Positions 45,259 to 54,134 of a stretch of DNA of 64,000 bases are shown here, one piece after another. Where the stretch lies: the NCBI RefSeq assembly GCF_014696675.1, contig NZ_JACJQN010000012.1, positions 124,001 to 188,000 on the forward strand, written 5' to 3'. Source of the DNA: Phormidium tenue FACHB-1052 (GTDB lineage Bacteria; Cyanobacteriota; Cyanobacteriia; Phormidesmidales; Phormidesmidaceae). Each line of letters opens with the position of its first letter. Position 1 is the stretch's first letter. Position numbers and translations under genes: made by a program. The notes under the pieces were generated by a model. It made no database searches. It was given only the letters and a program-made list of their open reading frames with translations, and had not been told where the DNA came from.

Positions 45259-45867
45259 TTACGCATCCTCAGCGGATATTTCTTCTTCAAGATTTTCTTT
45301 TAGCGCCTCCAGCACCGCCAGGGGATCGGTGGAGAGTTGCATCATGGCTGCCTCGTGGTCGTAGCGCTGGGCAATATCGGGCAGATCTTCGCGCAGCTCT
45401 TCTAGCAGGGCAATGATCTTGGCGATTTTCTTCTCTGATAGCAGGTTGAGCTGAAGCATGAGCTGGGTGCGCTGTTCGGCAAAGCTTTCCTGGCGGTTTT
45501 GGCGAATCAGCACCCCGGTTGAGATCAGTAGCGCCGCTGCGTCTAACCCCTGATCTGCCCAGCTAAAGGTAGGTAGCTGAAAAGGCAGCAGGCTGGTGTG
45601 ATTCAGCGCGTCGCCACCGAGCCAAAAGCCTAGACTCAGCAGCAGCAGGTACAAGAACCCAGGCCGACTAAACCACGACGCCACTGCCTCTAACATTCGC
45701 TCGGTGGCCGAGGCCTTCTCGGCTTCCTGGCGGTGAAGCGTAATAATAGCCTCGATGTTCTCGGCAATGGGGTCAGGCAGCGGAGCCGTCAAAATGCGCT
45801 GCTGGGGACGACGGCTAAACCAGGTCTTTGACGATGGAGTGGCAGCCGGCTCGGTGGAATTAGCCAT
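45259..45867 (-). CDS. DUF1003-family membrane protein
   Basis: 202 residues from the ATG at 45867. A cytosolic N-terminus, two transmembrane helices (FLYLLLLSLGFWLGG and LDAAALLISTGVLI) and a C-terminal coiled-coil/hydrophilic part (FAEQRTQLMLQLNLLSEKKIAKIIALLEELRED...). The ISTGVLIRQNRQ spacing after the second helix is typical of DUF1003. Function unknown; acidic C-terminus. Confidence 0.78.
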   Translation of the reverse strand: MANSTEPAATPSSKTWFSRRPQQRILTAPLPDPIAENIEAIITLHRQEAEKASATERMLEAVASWFSRPGFLYLLLLSLGFWLGGDALNHTSLLPFQLPTFSWADQGLDAAALLISTGVLIRQNRQESFAEQRTQLMLQLNLLSEKKIAKIIALLEELREDLPDIAQRYDHEAAMMQLSTDPLAVLEALKENLEEEISAEDA

Positions 45868-46230
45868 GGGAAACAGGATAAACGGTAAGAGCAATCAGCG
45901 TTCTATCTCGGCAGAGCGATTTTGGGGCCACAGCCGACTATGGCATGATGCTATCGCCAGGGGGCTGCCAGGGGCTGATCTCAACCGGGGTGGCTGTATT
46001 TTATCAGGGGGTCGGGGGATGGGCGGAGGTAGGCAACGAGGTTTTTAGAGAATGGGGCAAATCTGGATATGCTGTTCGAGCAAGCTTGCAGTACTATTCC
46101 GTAGGTTGGCGCGTTGGCGCGGCTTGGCGAAACGAGCATAGCAGCGTTTGCTCTGGCTGATCTATCCTCAAAAATCTGGGTAGACAGCTTGCTAGAGGCT
46201 TTGGTCGCATCTCCTGAGGAGGAACTTTAA
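45868..46230. other. intergenic region between the DUF1003 gene and parA
   Basis: No gene recognised. Short G-rich stretch (GGGGGATGGGCGGAGG) and a strong ribosome-binding site (GAGGAGGA) just before the parA TTG. Both promoters are divergent. Confidence 0.4.
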
Positions 46231-46872
46231 TTGGCTAGCCCGATTGTGTTAGCGGTGTTTAACGGCAAGGGAGGGGTGGGCAAAACCACCACCGCCGTTA
46301 ATTTGGCAGCGGTGTTTGCGGAGACGCGATCGGTGCTGCTAGTCGATGCTGACCCCCAGGGGTCGGCCCTGTGGTGGACGGGCCGCAGCCCGACGGAACT
46401 GGGCTTTGAGGTGAAGTCAGAACTTAACCCAGCTCGGTTAAAACGGCTCAGACAGGAGCACACCCATGACCTGATCGTAGTGGATACTCCGCCAGCACTG
46501 GGGTCAGCGACTCTGGCGGCGGTGATTCCAGCGGCGGATTATTTGCTGCTGCCTACACCACCGGCCCCCATGGATCTGGCCGTGCTAATTACTACAGTGA
46601 ATGAAGCGGTATCGCCCAGCGGGGTATCCCATCGAGTATTGTTGACGAAGGTGGATTCCCGCAGCGTCGGCGAAGCCATTGAAGCCCAGAACACCCTGCT
46701 GGAGCTAAAAATTCCCGCCTGTAATGCGTTTATTCGTGCCTACAAAGCTCACGAGCGGGCCGCATTAGAGGGGCTGCCGGTGCTCAAGTGGCGCGGCAAA
46801 AACAGCCAGGAGGCCCGTTCTGACTACTGCCGAGTTGCCGAAGAACTACAGCGAGACTGGACCCAGCCATGA
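46231..46872 (+). CDS. ParA/MinD-superfamily ATPase (McdA-like)
   Basis: 213 residues from a TTG start preceded by GAGGAGGA, a strong Shine-Dalgarno. Deviant Walker A FNGKGGVGKTTTAVNL with the signature lysine, LLVDADPQGSALWW (switch I) and LIVVDTPPALGSATL (Walker B/switch II). Short for ParA (no N-terminal helix-turn-helix), so it is a cargo-positioning type rather than a plasmid ParA. It overlaps its partner by ATGA. Such ATPases position carboxysomes, chemoreceptors or plasmids on the nucleoid. Confidence 0.88.
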   Translation: MASPIVLAVFNGKGGVGKTTTAVNLAAVFAETRSVLLVDADPQGSALWWTGRSPTELGFEVKSELNPARLKRLRQEHTHDLIVVDTPPALGSATLAAVIPAADYLLLPTPPAPMDLAVLITTVNEAVSPSGVSHRVLLTKVDSRSVGEAIEAQNTLLELKIPACNAFIRAYKAHERAALEGLPVLKWRGKNSQEARSDYCRVAEELQRDWTQP

Positions 46873-47585
46873 CGAAAAAAAGCCTCTCCGATCTGCTCAA
46901 AGAAGAAGTGAATAAGGCTGACACCCCAGACCCTGCGATCGCCCCCCAAGCTGAAGCTGACGAAGCGCCCGCTGCACCCAAGGCTACGCCGAGCCGCCGA
47001 GCTTCCCGCTCTGGCTCCTCTCGCCGCACTGCTGGCAAAACGACGCCCGCCCCCAAGGCTAAAGCGGAGGTTGCTGCGGCTAAGCCCCAGGCCAAGGCGG
47101 AGGTTGCAGCCGCTAAGCCCGAGGCCGAAGCAGAGGCTCCGATCGCCCCCGATGTTGACCTAGCCCAGCGGGTGAGTGCCCTCGAAAAAGACCTGGCCAC
47201 CGCCGAGAAAGACAAGGCCCAGATGGAGAAAACCATTGCCGGGCTGCAAAAAGATCTCGAAACCCAACAGGGTCGGCTATTTGAGCTAAAGGATAGTCTC
47301 GCTCAGGCGGAGGCAGCCACCAAGACCAAGGCTGACGCTTTGACCAAGACCCAGGCCGACTTGGAAGAGGCCAAGAAAACCATTCTGAAGCTGGCCGAGA
47401 CCCCGGCCCCCGCTGCGGCTCCGGCTCCAGCAACGCGTCGCATCTCTGGGGCAGACATTACGCCCCGTCGCCCCATGGAAGCCAAGGATAGGCCCACCTA
47501 CCATCGGGGGGTGCCGGAGTATACCATTCAAACAGGGCAGCCCAACCCGATGCTGACCGATGCCGACATTGGCTGGGTTGATTAG
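46869..47585 (+). CDS. disordered/coiled-coil partner of the ParA ATPase (McdB-like?)
   Basis: 238 residues. Residues 1-95 are Lys/Ala/Glu/Pro-rich, with an imperfect repeat (AKAEVAAAKPQ / AKAEVAAAKPE). A coiled coil spans ~98-180 (LAQRVSALEKDLATAEKDKAQMEKTIAGLQKDLETQQ...). After an Ala-Pro linker comes ISGADITPRRP... and an end reading TDADIGWVD, with a Trp three residues from the end. McdB proteins share basic disordered ends, a coiled coil and a conserved C-terminal Trp, so this is a plausible adaptor. Similarity judged by pattern only; overlaps parA by 4 bp. Confidence 0.7.
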   Translation: MTKKSLSDLLKEEVNKADTPDPAIAPQAEADEAPAAPKATPSRRASRSGSSRRTAGKTTPAPKAKAEVAAAKPQAKAEVAAAKPEAEAEAPIAPDVDLAQRVSALEKDLATAEKDKAQMEKTIAGLQKDLETQQGRLFELKDSLAQAEAATKTKADALTKTQADLEEAKKTILKLAETPAPAAAPAPATRRISGADITPRRPMEAKDRPTYHRGVPEYTIQTGQPNPMLTDADIGWVD

Positions 47586-47599
47586 GGCCAGCAGTCTTA

Positions 47600-47638
47600 G
47601 GGTTTGAGGGATGACGTTTAGGGTTGCCCCTCAAACCC
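47600..47638. terminator. 11-bp hairpin after the ParA operon
   Basis: GGGTTTGAGGG (47600-47610) and CCCTCAAACCC (47628-47638) pair perfectly over a 17-nt loop, 15 bp after the coiled-coil gene stop. No T-run. Confidence 0.55.
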
Positions 47639-47689
47639 AGGGCGCAGGCGATCGCAGTCCAGGCGGCGGGCAGCGGGCCTGACTTGTCG

Positions 47690-47905
47690 CTAGACCGTGT
47701 AGTCAAACAAAGCATCGAGGTAGATGCGGTTGACGTCGCGATCGCATTTACTATCCTGCATTAAAAACAGGGATAGGGCCGCGCAGAAGACGCGGTGCTG
47801 ATTCCAGGCGGGGTTGCCATCTAGGTAGACCTGAAGCGCGTTGTAGAGGTCTTCGGGCACTTCGGCCATCAGGCTAACCTTGGGAGTGCTCATGTTAAGG
47901 GTCAT
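47690..47905 (-). CDS. DUF2811-family small protein
   Basis: 71 residues from the ATG at 47905, with a second ATG four codons on (47893). The VSLMAEVPEDLYNALQVYLDGNPAWNQHRVFCAALSLFLMQ pattern, ending in a NRIYLDALFDY segment, fits the short cyanobacterial DUF2811 family, resembling ribbon-helix-helix-like proteins. Function unknown. Convergent with the ParA operon. Confidence 0.75.
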   Translation of the reverse strand: MTLNMSTPKVSLMAEVPEDLYNALQVYLDGNPAWNQHRVFCAALSLFLMQDSKCDRDVNRIYLDALFDYTV

Positions 47906-48553
47906 AGGGCGCTGCCTTCATAAGGGGACATGAACTGTAGCGATCGCGGCGGGACGCAACCCAGCCAACCGGCGTTGAAGCCAGCTGTGGGGATAGGCGG
48001 CTATAAAGCCACCCATAGTAGCCAGGCAGGAAAAACTCAACGCCTGCCAATACAACATTCTGTTTGGTAAAAGAACATAGGAACCAACCTGAGCTAACTC
48101 TGCCCAGGGCAAAACTGGAGTGCTATAGGTCAACCTGGAGAAACCCAGAGGTCGGCCTTTCGGGCCGGGGAGCGCGGTACTCGGCTCTGCCAGTCGCATC
48201 ATTTTGCCGAACTCCTCGGATACTGTCAATCTTGCCTTATGGGCCTGTTTGAGCTAGTGCCCCTAGGGTACCCACGATAGAGTGGGAGTTCTGGCGATCC
48301 CCAGGCGGCGACAGGTGGGCAGGCACCAGACTAGGCGATCGCCGCTGGCGAAGATACCGTTTTCCCCAGGGCAGCTCAAGCCTATGTTCCAATGTAGAAC
48401 TCTGGGGAAAACCTGGGGAAAAGTCGGCTAAGCCTGGGGAAAGCCTGGGGAAAATTCCCGCAGAATATTTTTTTTTGTAACTTTTTAGCGGCATGCCTAT
48501 TGACAATAACCTGAGGCACTGCTCTAGCCGACGATTCGGCCCTTTGGGCGATA
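47906..48553. other. gene-free region with phased CTGGGGAAA repeats
   Basis: An open frame at 47918-48229 (minus) has no recognisable features and is not called. The right part holds the phased repeats. The stretch may contain a promoter for the DUF2811 gene. Confidence 0.4.
48361..48453. repeat. helically phased CTGGGGAAA repeats
   Basis: CTGGGGAAA occurs at 48402-48410, 48413-48421, 48434-48442 and 48445-48453, so starts are 11, 21 and 11 bp apart, close to whole helical turns. One inverted copy TTTCCCCAG is at 48361-48369. Suggests cooperative protein binding on one face of the DNA. Confidence 0.75.
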
Positions 48554-49108
48554 TTAATCCTTTGTATCAATTGCGCGACGGGCGGGCACCGCGCCATCAA
48601 GGGCCAGGGGAGAGGGGGCCACAGGGGGCCAGCGCACGTCCCATAAGGCCCAGCTGGCGGACAGCAGCAGCAGCCCAATCACCAGGGTGCGCCAGGGCAG
48701 GACGCTGCCAGGGCTAGACCAGCTCAGGCGGGGGCTGCCCTCGCCTGCGACAAACTGGCGCAGTTGCTCGTTTAGGGCCGCCGCCGACAGCGGTGTACGC
48801 ACCTCTGGCAGCGTGATCTGATGATTTGCTCCCAGCAGCGTTAGCCGGTGACAAAAGCGCACGCCGCCGTGGGGATTGTTGTCGCACAGCTCTGAAGCTA
48901 TGGCTACATCGTCGAGCAAAAAGCTTTGGCTCAGCAGCCAGGCCCAGGGGGGCGGCAGGGTGGCTCGGCAGTAGACTTGACTGGGAGCGGCGCGATCGCA
49001 CACCACAGCGCTAGGGGCGGGCCAACTCGCGCCCCACAGCCCTAGCAGCAGCAGGCAGAGCACCACCACCACCGGTATCTGCCGTAGTCTCAATCTCCAG
49101 TTGCCCAT
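48554..49108 (-). CDS. membrane protein of unknown function with two predicted helices
   Basis: 184 residues from the ATG at 49108. A hydrophobic segment near the N-terminus (IPVVVVLCLLLLGLWGAS) and another at ~135-150 (TLVIGLLLLSASWALW). Between them is a Cys-containing domain (VVCDRA, VYCRA, SELCDN, RFCHR), four Cys that could form two disulfides outside the cytoplasm. Not recognised. Confidence 0.6.
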   Translation of the reverse strand: MGNWRLRLRQIPVVVVLCLLLLGLWGASWPAPSAVVCDRAAPSQVYCRATLPPPWAWLLSQSFLLDDVAIASELCDNNPHGGVRFCHRLTLLGANHQITLPEVRTPLSAAALNEQLRQFVAGEGSPRLSWSSPGSVLPWRTLVIGLLLLSASWALWDVRWPPVAPSPLALDGAVPARRAIDTKD

Positions 49109-49274
49109 TGTGGTTTTTTCCTGCACCCTAGTTTAGGGCTTGTCTGTACCCCTTTATTTCATCCTGACATAGGGTCAGCCGCCCGCCCCTTGCGCCCACG
49201 GCCAGATTAGGGCATGCTCAGCCATAGTTTGGGGCAAAATCCCCGATCGCACTATCCTTTAGCGCAGATACACC

Positions 49275-49955
49275 ATGGGCAAGCACATCGTCATCACCGG
49301 AGTAAGCCAGGGGCTGGGTCGAGCTATGGTCGATGGCTTTGTCGCGGCGGGCCATCGGGTATCGGGCTGTGCTCGCCGGGCCGAGGCCATCGCTGAGCTG
49401 ACGACGCAGTACCCTGCCCCCCATCACTTCACGGCAGTCGATATTCGCGACGACGCAGCGGTAGCCGCCTGGGTTGGGGATGCGATCGCCGCCAATGGCC
49501 TGCCCGACCTAGTGATCAACAATGCGGGTCTGGTCAACCATCCAGCCCCGTTGTGGAGCGTGCCCGCCGCCGAGTTTGAGGCGGTGATTGCGGTCAACCT
49601 CAACGGCACCGTCAATGTCATTCGCCACTTTGCGCCGCCCATGGTCGAGCAGCGATCGGGCATTTTCGTCAACTTCAGCTCCGGCTGGGGGCGCTCGACC
49701 TCGCCAGAGTTTGCCCCCTACTGCGCCACCAAGTGGGGAGTAGAAGGGCTGACCCAGGCTTTCTCGCAGGAGCTACCTGAGGGTATGGCGGCAGTAGCCC
49801 TCAACCCCGGCATCATTCACACCGCCATGCTCGAAACCTGCTACGGCGACGATGCCGCTACTTATACCCCCATTACCACCTGGGTCAAGGCAGCGGTGCC
49901 CTACATCCTCAGCCTTCAGCCCTCGGACAATGGGCGCGCGTTGACGGTGCCTTAG
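49275..49955 (+). CDS. short-chain dehydrogenase/reductase
   Basis: 226 residues. Classical SDR fold: cofactor loop ITGVSQGLGRAMV (TGxxxGxG), NNAG in LVINNAGLVNHP, Ser in NFSSGWG and YCATK with the catalytic Tyr-x-x-x-Lys. The catalytic Asn is in VNLNGT. NAD(P)-dependent oxidoreductase with unknown substrate; the short C-terminus suggests a small substrate loop. Monocistronic. Confidence 0.9.
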   Translation: MGKHIVITGVSQGLGRAMVDGFVAAGHRVSGCARRAEAIAELTTQYPAPHHFTAVDIRDDAAVAAWVGDAIAANGLPDLVINNAGLVNHPAPLWSVPAAEFEAVIAVNLNGTVNVIRHFAPPMVEQRSGIFVNFSSGWGRSTSPEFAPYCATKWGVEGLTQAFSQELPEGMAAVALNPGIIHTAMLETCYGDDAATYTPITTWVKAAVPYILSLQPSDNGRALTVP

Positions 49956-50028
49956 GGGAGTGGGGGAGTAGGGGGGTGAAAAGATTTGGCCCTGCCCGGA
50001 TTTTCTCTGCCTCGCTCACTGTCTCGGC

Positions 50029-51990
50029 TCACTCGCTTTCACAGCGGCCCAGGCTGACCTGGCGGGCCAAACCTGCTTGCCGATGGGTCTTAGGCTTCAG
50101 CGCTTCATCGACAACTTGAAGTAGTTCGTCAACGGTGTAGGGCTTGGGTAGAAAACTTTGAGTTTCGAGCACAGAAGAGGTCGGCTCAGCATTGGGATGC
50201 GGCAGGCCGCTGACCGCAATTATCTGCACCTGAGGATTGAGTTTGTGCAGAATTCGGCAGGTGGTAGCCCCGTCTAAAGCGGGCATCATTAAGTCCATGA
50301 TCACCAGGCGAATGTCGGATTGATGTTGAACGTAGAGGGCGATCGCATCGAGACCATCACAGGCCGTTACAACACGATAGTTGTAGGCCTCTAGGGTGGC
50401 TTTAGTCACCTCCCGAATGGGGGCTTCATCATCGACGACCAAAATCAGCTCTTGATTGCCGATCCAGACTTCAGCAGGACTCTGCGCTGGGGGGTCAGCA
50501 GCCATCACCGCCGGCAGGAAAATTTTGAACTCAGTGCCTTGATTGGGCAGGCTGGAGACGGTAATAAAGCCGTGATGGCTCTTCACAATTCCTAGCACGG
50601 TTGACAGACCCAACCCGGTACCTTTGCCAATTTCTTTAGACGTGAAGAACGGTTCAAAAATGCGATCGAGCAGCTCAGGCGCAATACCGCAGCCGCGATC
50701 GGCAACGGTAATGGCAACATAGTTTCCGCTTTTAGCATCCAGATTGGTGCGGGTGTAAGCTTCGTCTAAGGTCAGGTTTTCTGCCGCGATTTTCAGGGTT
50801 CCCCCCTGGGGCATGGCATCGCGGGCATTAACGCATAAATTCATCAGCACTTGGTGAAGTTGGGTGGCGTTGCCCACAACGGGCCACAGATCCCTACAGA
50901 TATCTACCCGCAGCTCAATAGATTTAGGAAACGTGCCGCGAATAATCTGTTGAATTTCGCGAATTAAATGTCCCGATTGCAAAATCGTATTTTTGCCTTC
51001 ACCTCCCCGAGCAAAGGACAACACCTGCTTGATAATATCGCCACCGCGTCGAGCATTGATCTCTAAAAGCTGGAGCAGTTCTAGGCTGCGTTCATCCTGA
51101 TGGAATGCCTCCATCTGTAGGAGTTGAGAGGTGGCTAAAACGGGAGTTAAAATGTTGTTGAGATCGTGGGCAATGCCGCTGGCCAAGGTGCCGATACTCT
51201 CTAGGCGCTGGGCGCGAAAAAACTGTGCCTCTAGCTGTTTTTTGCTAGTAATGTCGGTGCTAACCACCAGAATGAATTGGGGTTGACCGTCATCATCGCG
51301 CACCAGAGTCCATCGACTTTCAACGATGATGGCTTGCCCGGTTTTAGTAACTTGATTGAGTTCTCCGTGCCACTCATGATCGAGCATGAGCTGCTGCTGA
51401 ACCTGCTGTATTTGCACCAGATTATCGTCAGCATAGAGCAGCTCGGTGGTTTTTTGCCCCAGGGCCTCTGCCGCCGTCCACCCGTACAGCCGCTCAGCAC
51501 CCCGACTCCAAAACAAAATCTGGTTTTGTGGGTCGCGAACGAGAATAGCGTCGGTGGCAATATCGAGCAGCGCCGCTTGCTCGCGGATTTTTTGCTCTGC
51601 CCGTTTGCGTTCAATAGCATAGCGAATGGAGCGCACCAGCAGCTCGCCAGTGATCTGGCCTTTGACTAGGTAATCTTGGGCTCCGGCCTGCACAGCGTTA
51701 AGCGCTAAGGTTTCGTCATTGAGACCGGTGGTGACGATGATCGGGGTCTTGCGCTCCTGCTGGTGCAGCTGGGTGAAGGTGGCAAACCCTTGACTGTCGG
51801 GCAAAAAAAGGTCTAGCAGCACAACGTCAAAGGTAGTCTGCTTGAGATACTGCATGCCCTGACTTAAGCTGTCGGCGTAGTCGAGCTGAATGGCAACCGA
51901 AGTCACCTCCCGCAGCAGCTCTTGCATCAGCCGTCGATCGCCGGGGTTATCCTCAATCAGCAAAACGTGGATGGGGGCTTGGGAAACCAT
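50029..51990 (-). CDS. hybrid sensor histidine kinase (REC-PAS-HisKA-HATPase-REC)
   Basis: 653 residues. N-terminal receiver ([18 protein letters not shown]...[14 protein letters not shown]), a PAS domain at ~140-250 ([27 protein letters not shown]), HisKA with [15 protein letters not shown] (the His), HATPase (N-box [50 protein letters not shown]), and a second receiver ([11 protein letters not shown]...[14 protein letters not shown]). Last gene of the four-gene operon, 3 bp after the response regulator. Confidence 0.92.
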   Translation of the reverse strand: MVSQAPIHVLLIEDNPGDRRLMQELLREVTSVAIQLDYADSLSQGMQYLKQTTFDVVLLDLFLPDSQGFATFTQLHQQERKTPIIVTTGLNDETLALNAVQAGAQDYLVKGQITGELLVRSIRYAIERKRAEQKIREQAALLDIATDAILVRDPQNQILFWSRGAERLYGWTAAEALGQKTTELLYADDNLVQIQQVQQQLMLDHEWHGELNQVTKTGQAIIVESRWTLVRDDDGQPQFILVVSTDITSKKQLEAQFFRAQRLESIGTLASGIAHDLNNILTPVLATSQLLQMEAFHQDERSLELLQLLEINARRGGDIIKQVLSFARGGEGKNTILQSGHLIREIQQIIRGTFPKSIELRVDICRDLWPVVGNATQLHQVLMNLCVNARDAMPQGGTLKIAAENLTLDEAYTRTNLDAKSGNYVAITVADRGCGIAPELLDRIFEPFFTSKEIGKGTGLGLSTVLGIVKSHHGFITVSSLPNQGTEFKIFLPAVMAADPPAQSPAEVWIGNQELILVVDDEAPIREVTKATLEAYNYRVVTACDGLDAIALYVQHQSDIRLVIMDLMMPALDGATTCRILHKLNPQVQIIAVSGLPHPNAEPTSSVLETQSFLPKPYTVDELLQVVDEALKPKTHRQAGLARQVSLGRCESE

Positions 51991-51993
51991 GGG

Positions 51994-52446
51994 TCACTCC
52001 GACGGCAGTTCAACGGCAGACAACCAGAAGTCTTCAATGGACTTGATGCTTCGACTAAACTGCTCCAGATCGATGGGTTTGGTGATATAGCAGTTGGCGT
52101 GGAGGTCGTAGGCGCGATTGATATCGTCCTCGGCCTGGGAGCTGGTAAAGACAATCACCGGAATGTGCCTGAGCACAGCACTGGTTTTAATTATCCTCAG
52201 CACATCTAAGCCGCAGCGGCGGGGTAGGTTTAGATCCAGCAGCACCAGGTTGGGATGGGGCGCATGGCGGTAGGGAGCCATGTGGTTCAAAAATGCGATC
52301 GCCTTCTCACCGTCATCCACCACGCTCAGGTGATTGCGAATCGAGCCTTCCTTCAGCACTTCCTGCATCAGCCGGATATCGCCGGGGTTATCTTCCACGA
52401 GCAAAATTTCGATGGGATGTACCACGCTTCTGGACGGCACCATCAT
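51994..52446 (-). CDS. Rcp1-type response regulator
   Basis: 150 residues, single receiver domain of the phytochrome-associated Rcp1 kind: ILLVEDNPGDIRLMQEVLKE, LVLLDLNLPRRCGLDVL with phospho-acceptor Asp, IVFTSSQAEDDINRAYDLHANCYITKPIDLEQF. ATG at 52446 overlaps the stop of the preceding histidine kinase gene as ATGA, so it is probably its output. Confidence 0.9.
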   Translation of the reverse strand: MMVPSRSVVHPIEILLVEDNPGDIRLMQEVLKEGSIRNHLSVVDDGEKAIAFLNHMAPYRHAPHPNLVLLDLNLPRRCGLDVLRIIKTSAVLRHIPVIVFTSSQAEDDINRAYDLHANCYITKPIDLEQFSRSIKSIEDFWLSAVELPSE

Positions 52447-54134
52447 GTCATGCCTCCCTGGGAAATGGTGAAGTAGAAGGTTGATCCTTGGTTCAACTCA
52501 GCCTCCACCCAAATTTTACCGCCGTGCCGCTCCACGATTTTTTTGCACACCGCCAGCCCAATGCCCGTGCCTGGATAGTGAGTGCGGTTATTGAGCCGTT
52601 GAAAGATGACAAAGATCTGGTCAGCGTACTGGGGGTCGAGGCCAATGCCATTATCCTGGACGGAAAACAGCCAGGCATCTTCCATTTGGCTGACCGCAAT
52701 CGCAATGCGAACGGGAGCCTCACCGCGAAACTTAATCCCATTGCCGATCAGATTTTGGAATAGCTGGATTAGCTGGGTGGGGTCAGCCTGGAGCTGGGGT
52801 AAGTCTGGGTAGGTGACGACGGCTCCACTTTCGTCGATCGCGAGCTTGAGATTGGCGATCGCCTGCTCAACGGCAGCAGTGCAGCTAGTGAGTTCAAAGG
52901 CGTGCCCCCGAGTGCCAATACGCGAATAGGTCAGCAGGTCGTTGATCAGGGTGCGCATCCGCAGGGCCCCATCGACGGCAAACTGAATAAAGTCGTCGGC
53001 GTCGGCGTCAAGCTGGCCTTTGTAGCGGCGCTCCAGCAGTTGTAGGTAGCTGGTGACCATGCGCAGCGGCTCTTGCAGATCGTGGGAGGCAATGTAGGCA
53101 AACTGCTGGAGTTCAGCGTTGGAGCGGGCTAGCTCTTGGCGCTGGAGGGTCTCCTGTTCTAGGAGCTGGGCCTGGGTGAGGGCGATCGCAATTTGGTCGG
53201 CAAGCTGCTGGAGCAACTCGGTTTCAAAAACCGTCCACTGTCGGGGGCCAGCACATTGGTGAGCAATCAGCAGGCCCCACAGGTCGCCCTGGGCGAGAAT
53301 AGGCACCACCAGCTTGGCCTGCACCGCCAACTGCCGCAAAAAATCGACCAGGCAGGGCGCGACGTGATCTTGGGCCACATCGACTAAGCTGCGGATCCGC
53401 CCCCGGCGGTACAGTTCCTTAGATTCGATCGGGAACACCTCTTGGGGAAACACCATGCCGAGAACCTGGGGAAAACCGGGCTGCACCGCCTCAGCCACGC
53501 CGCTGCCGGTGCCATCGGGCCAGAGGCGATAGATCAGCACTCGGTCGGCCTGGAGAATGGTTTTAACCTCGGTGACCGCCGTTTGCAGAATGTCGTCGAT
53601 CTGCAAGGACTGGCGAATCTTGAGGGTGACATCGGCGAATAGGTGCGATCGCTGATTTTGGCGCTGCAGGGCGGCCTCGGCCTCGGTGCGCTCCTGCACT
53701 TCGCGCTCTAGCTGCATGTTTTGGGCTTGCAGCAGTTGAGTCAGGCTCTGGAGGCGCAGGTGGGTCTTCACCCGGGCCAGCACCTCTTCGTACTGTAACG
53801 GTTTGGTGATGAAATCCACTGCCCCCAGGGCCAAACCTTTTACCTTGTCCGTGGTTTCCGTCAGGGCAGTCAGAAAGATGACCGGAATGGCGGCGGTGGT
53901 TTCCTGCTGCTTTAGGCGACGACAGGTTTCAAAGCCATCCATACCCGGCATCAAAATGTCGAGCAAAATTAAGTCTGGATCGGCGTACTGGGCCTTTTCC
54001 AGGGCGCTTTCGCCATCCTCAGCAAACAGGACTTTGAACCCGGCATTGTTCAAAAAATCGAACAGCACATCTAGGTTGGTCGGGGTGTCATCCACTACAA
54101 GAATGGTGGCGGTTTTGGCGGTGTCCTCGCTCAT
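52443..54134 (-). CDS. hybrid REC-GAF sensor histidine kinase
   Basis: 563 residues. Receiver ([19 protein letters not shown]...[17 protein letters not shown]), a coiled coil ([26 protein letters not shown]), a GAF domain (~170-320, with [18 protein letters not shown] typical of phytochrome-like GAFs, though no chromophore Cys was identified), HisKA with [14 protein letters not shown] (His), and HATPase (N-box [43 protein letters not shown]). Overlaps both neighbours by 4 bp. Confidence 0.9.
   Translation of the reverse strand: MSEDTAKTATILVVDDTPTNLDVLFDFLNNAGFKVLFAEDGESALEKAQYADPDLILLDILMPGMDGFETCRRLKQQETTAAIPVIFLTALTETTDKVKGLALGAVDFITKPLQYEEVLARVKTHLRLQSLTQLLQAQNMQLEREVQERTEAEAALQRQNQRSHLFADVTLKIRQSLQIDDILQTAVTEVKTILQADRVLIYRLWPDGTGSGVAEAVQPGFPQVLGMVFPQEVFPIESKELYRRGRIRSLVDVAQDHVAPCLVDFLRQLAVQAKLVVPILAQGDLWGLLIAHQCAGPRQWTVFETELLQQLADQIAIALTQAQLLEQETLQRQELARSNAELQQFAYIASHDLQEPLRMVTSYLQLLERRYKGQLDADADDFIQFAVDGALRMRTLINDLLTYSRIGTRGHAFELTSCTAAVEQAIANLKLAIDESGAVVTYPDLPQLQADPTQLIQLFQNLIGNGIKFRGEAPVRIAIAVSQMEDAWLFSVQDNGIGLDPQYADQIFVIFQRLNNRTHYPGTGIGLAVCKKIVERHGGKIWVEAELNQGSTFYFTISQGGMT

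Noticed and set aside
47918-48229. 103-codon minus-strand frame
   Set aside because: No recognisable domain, no start signal, and an opposite-strand frame overlaps it.
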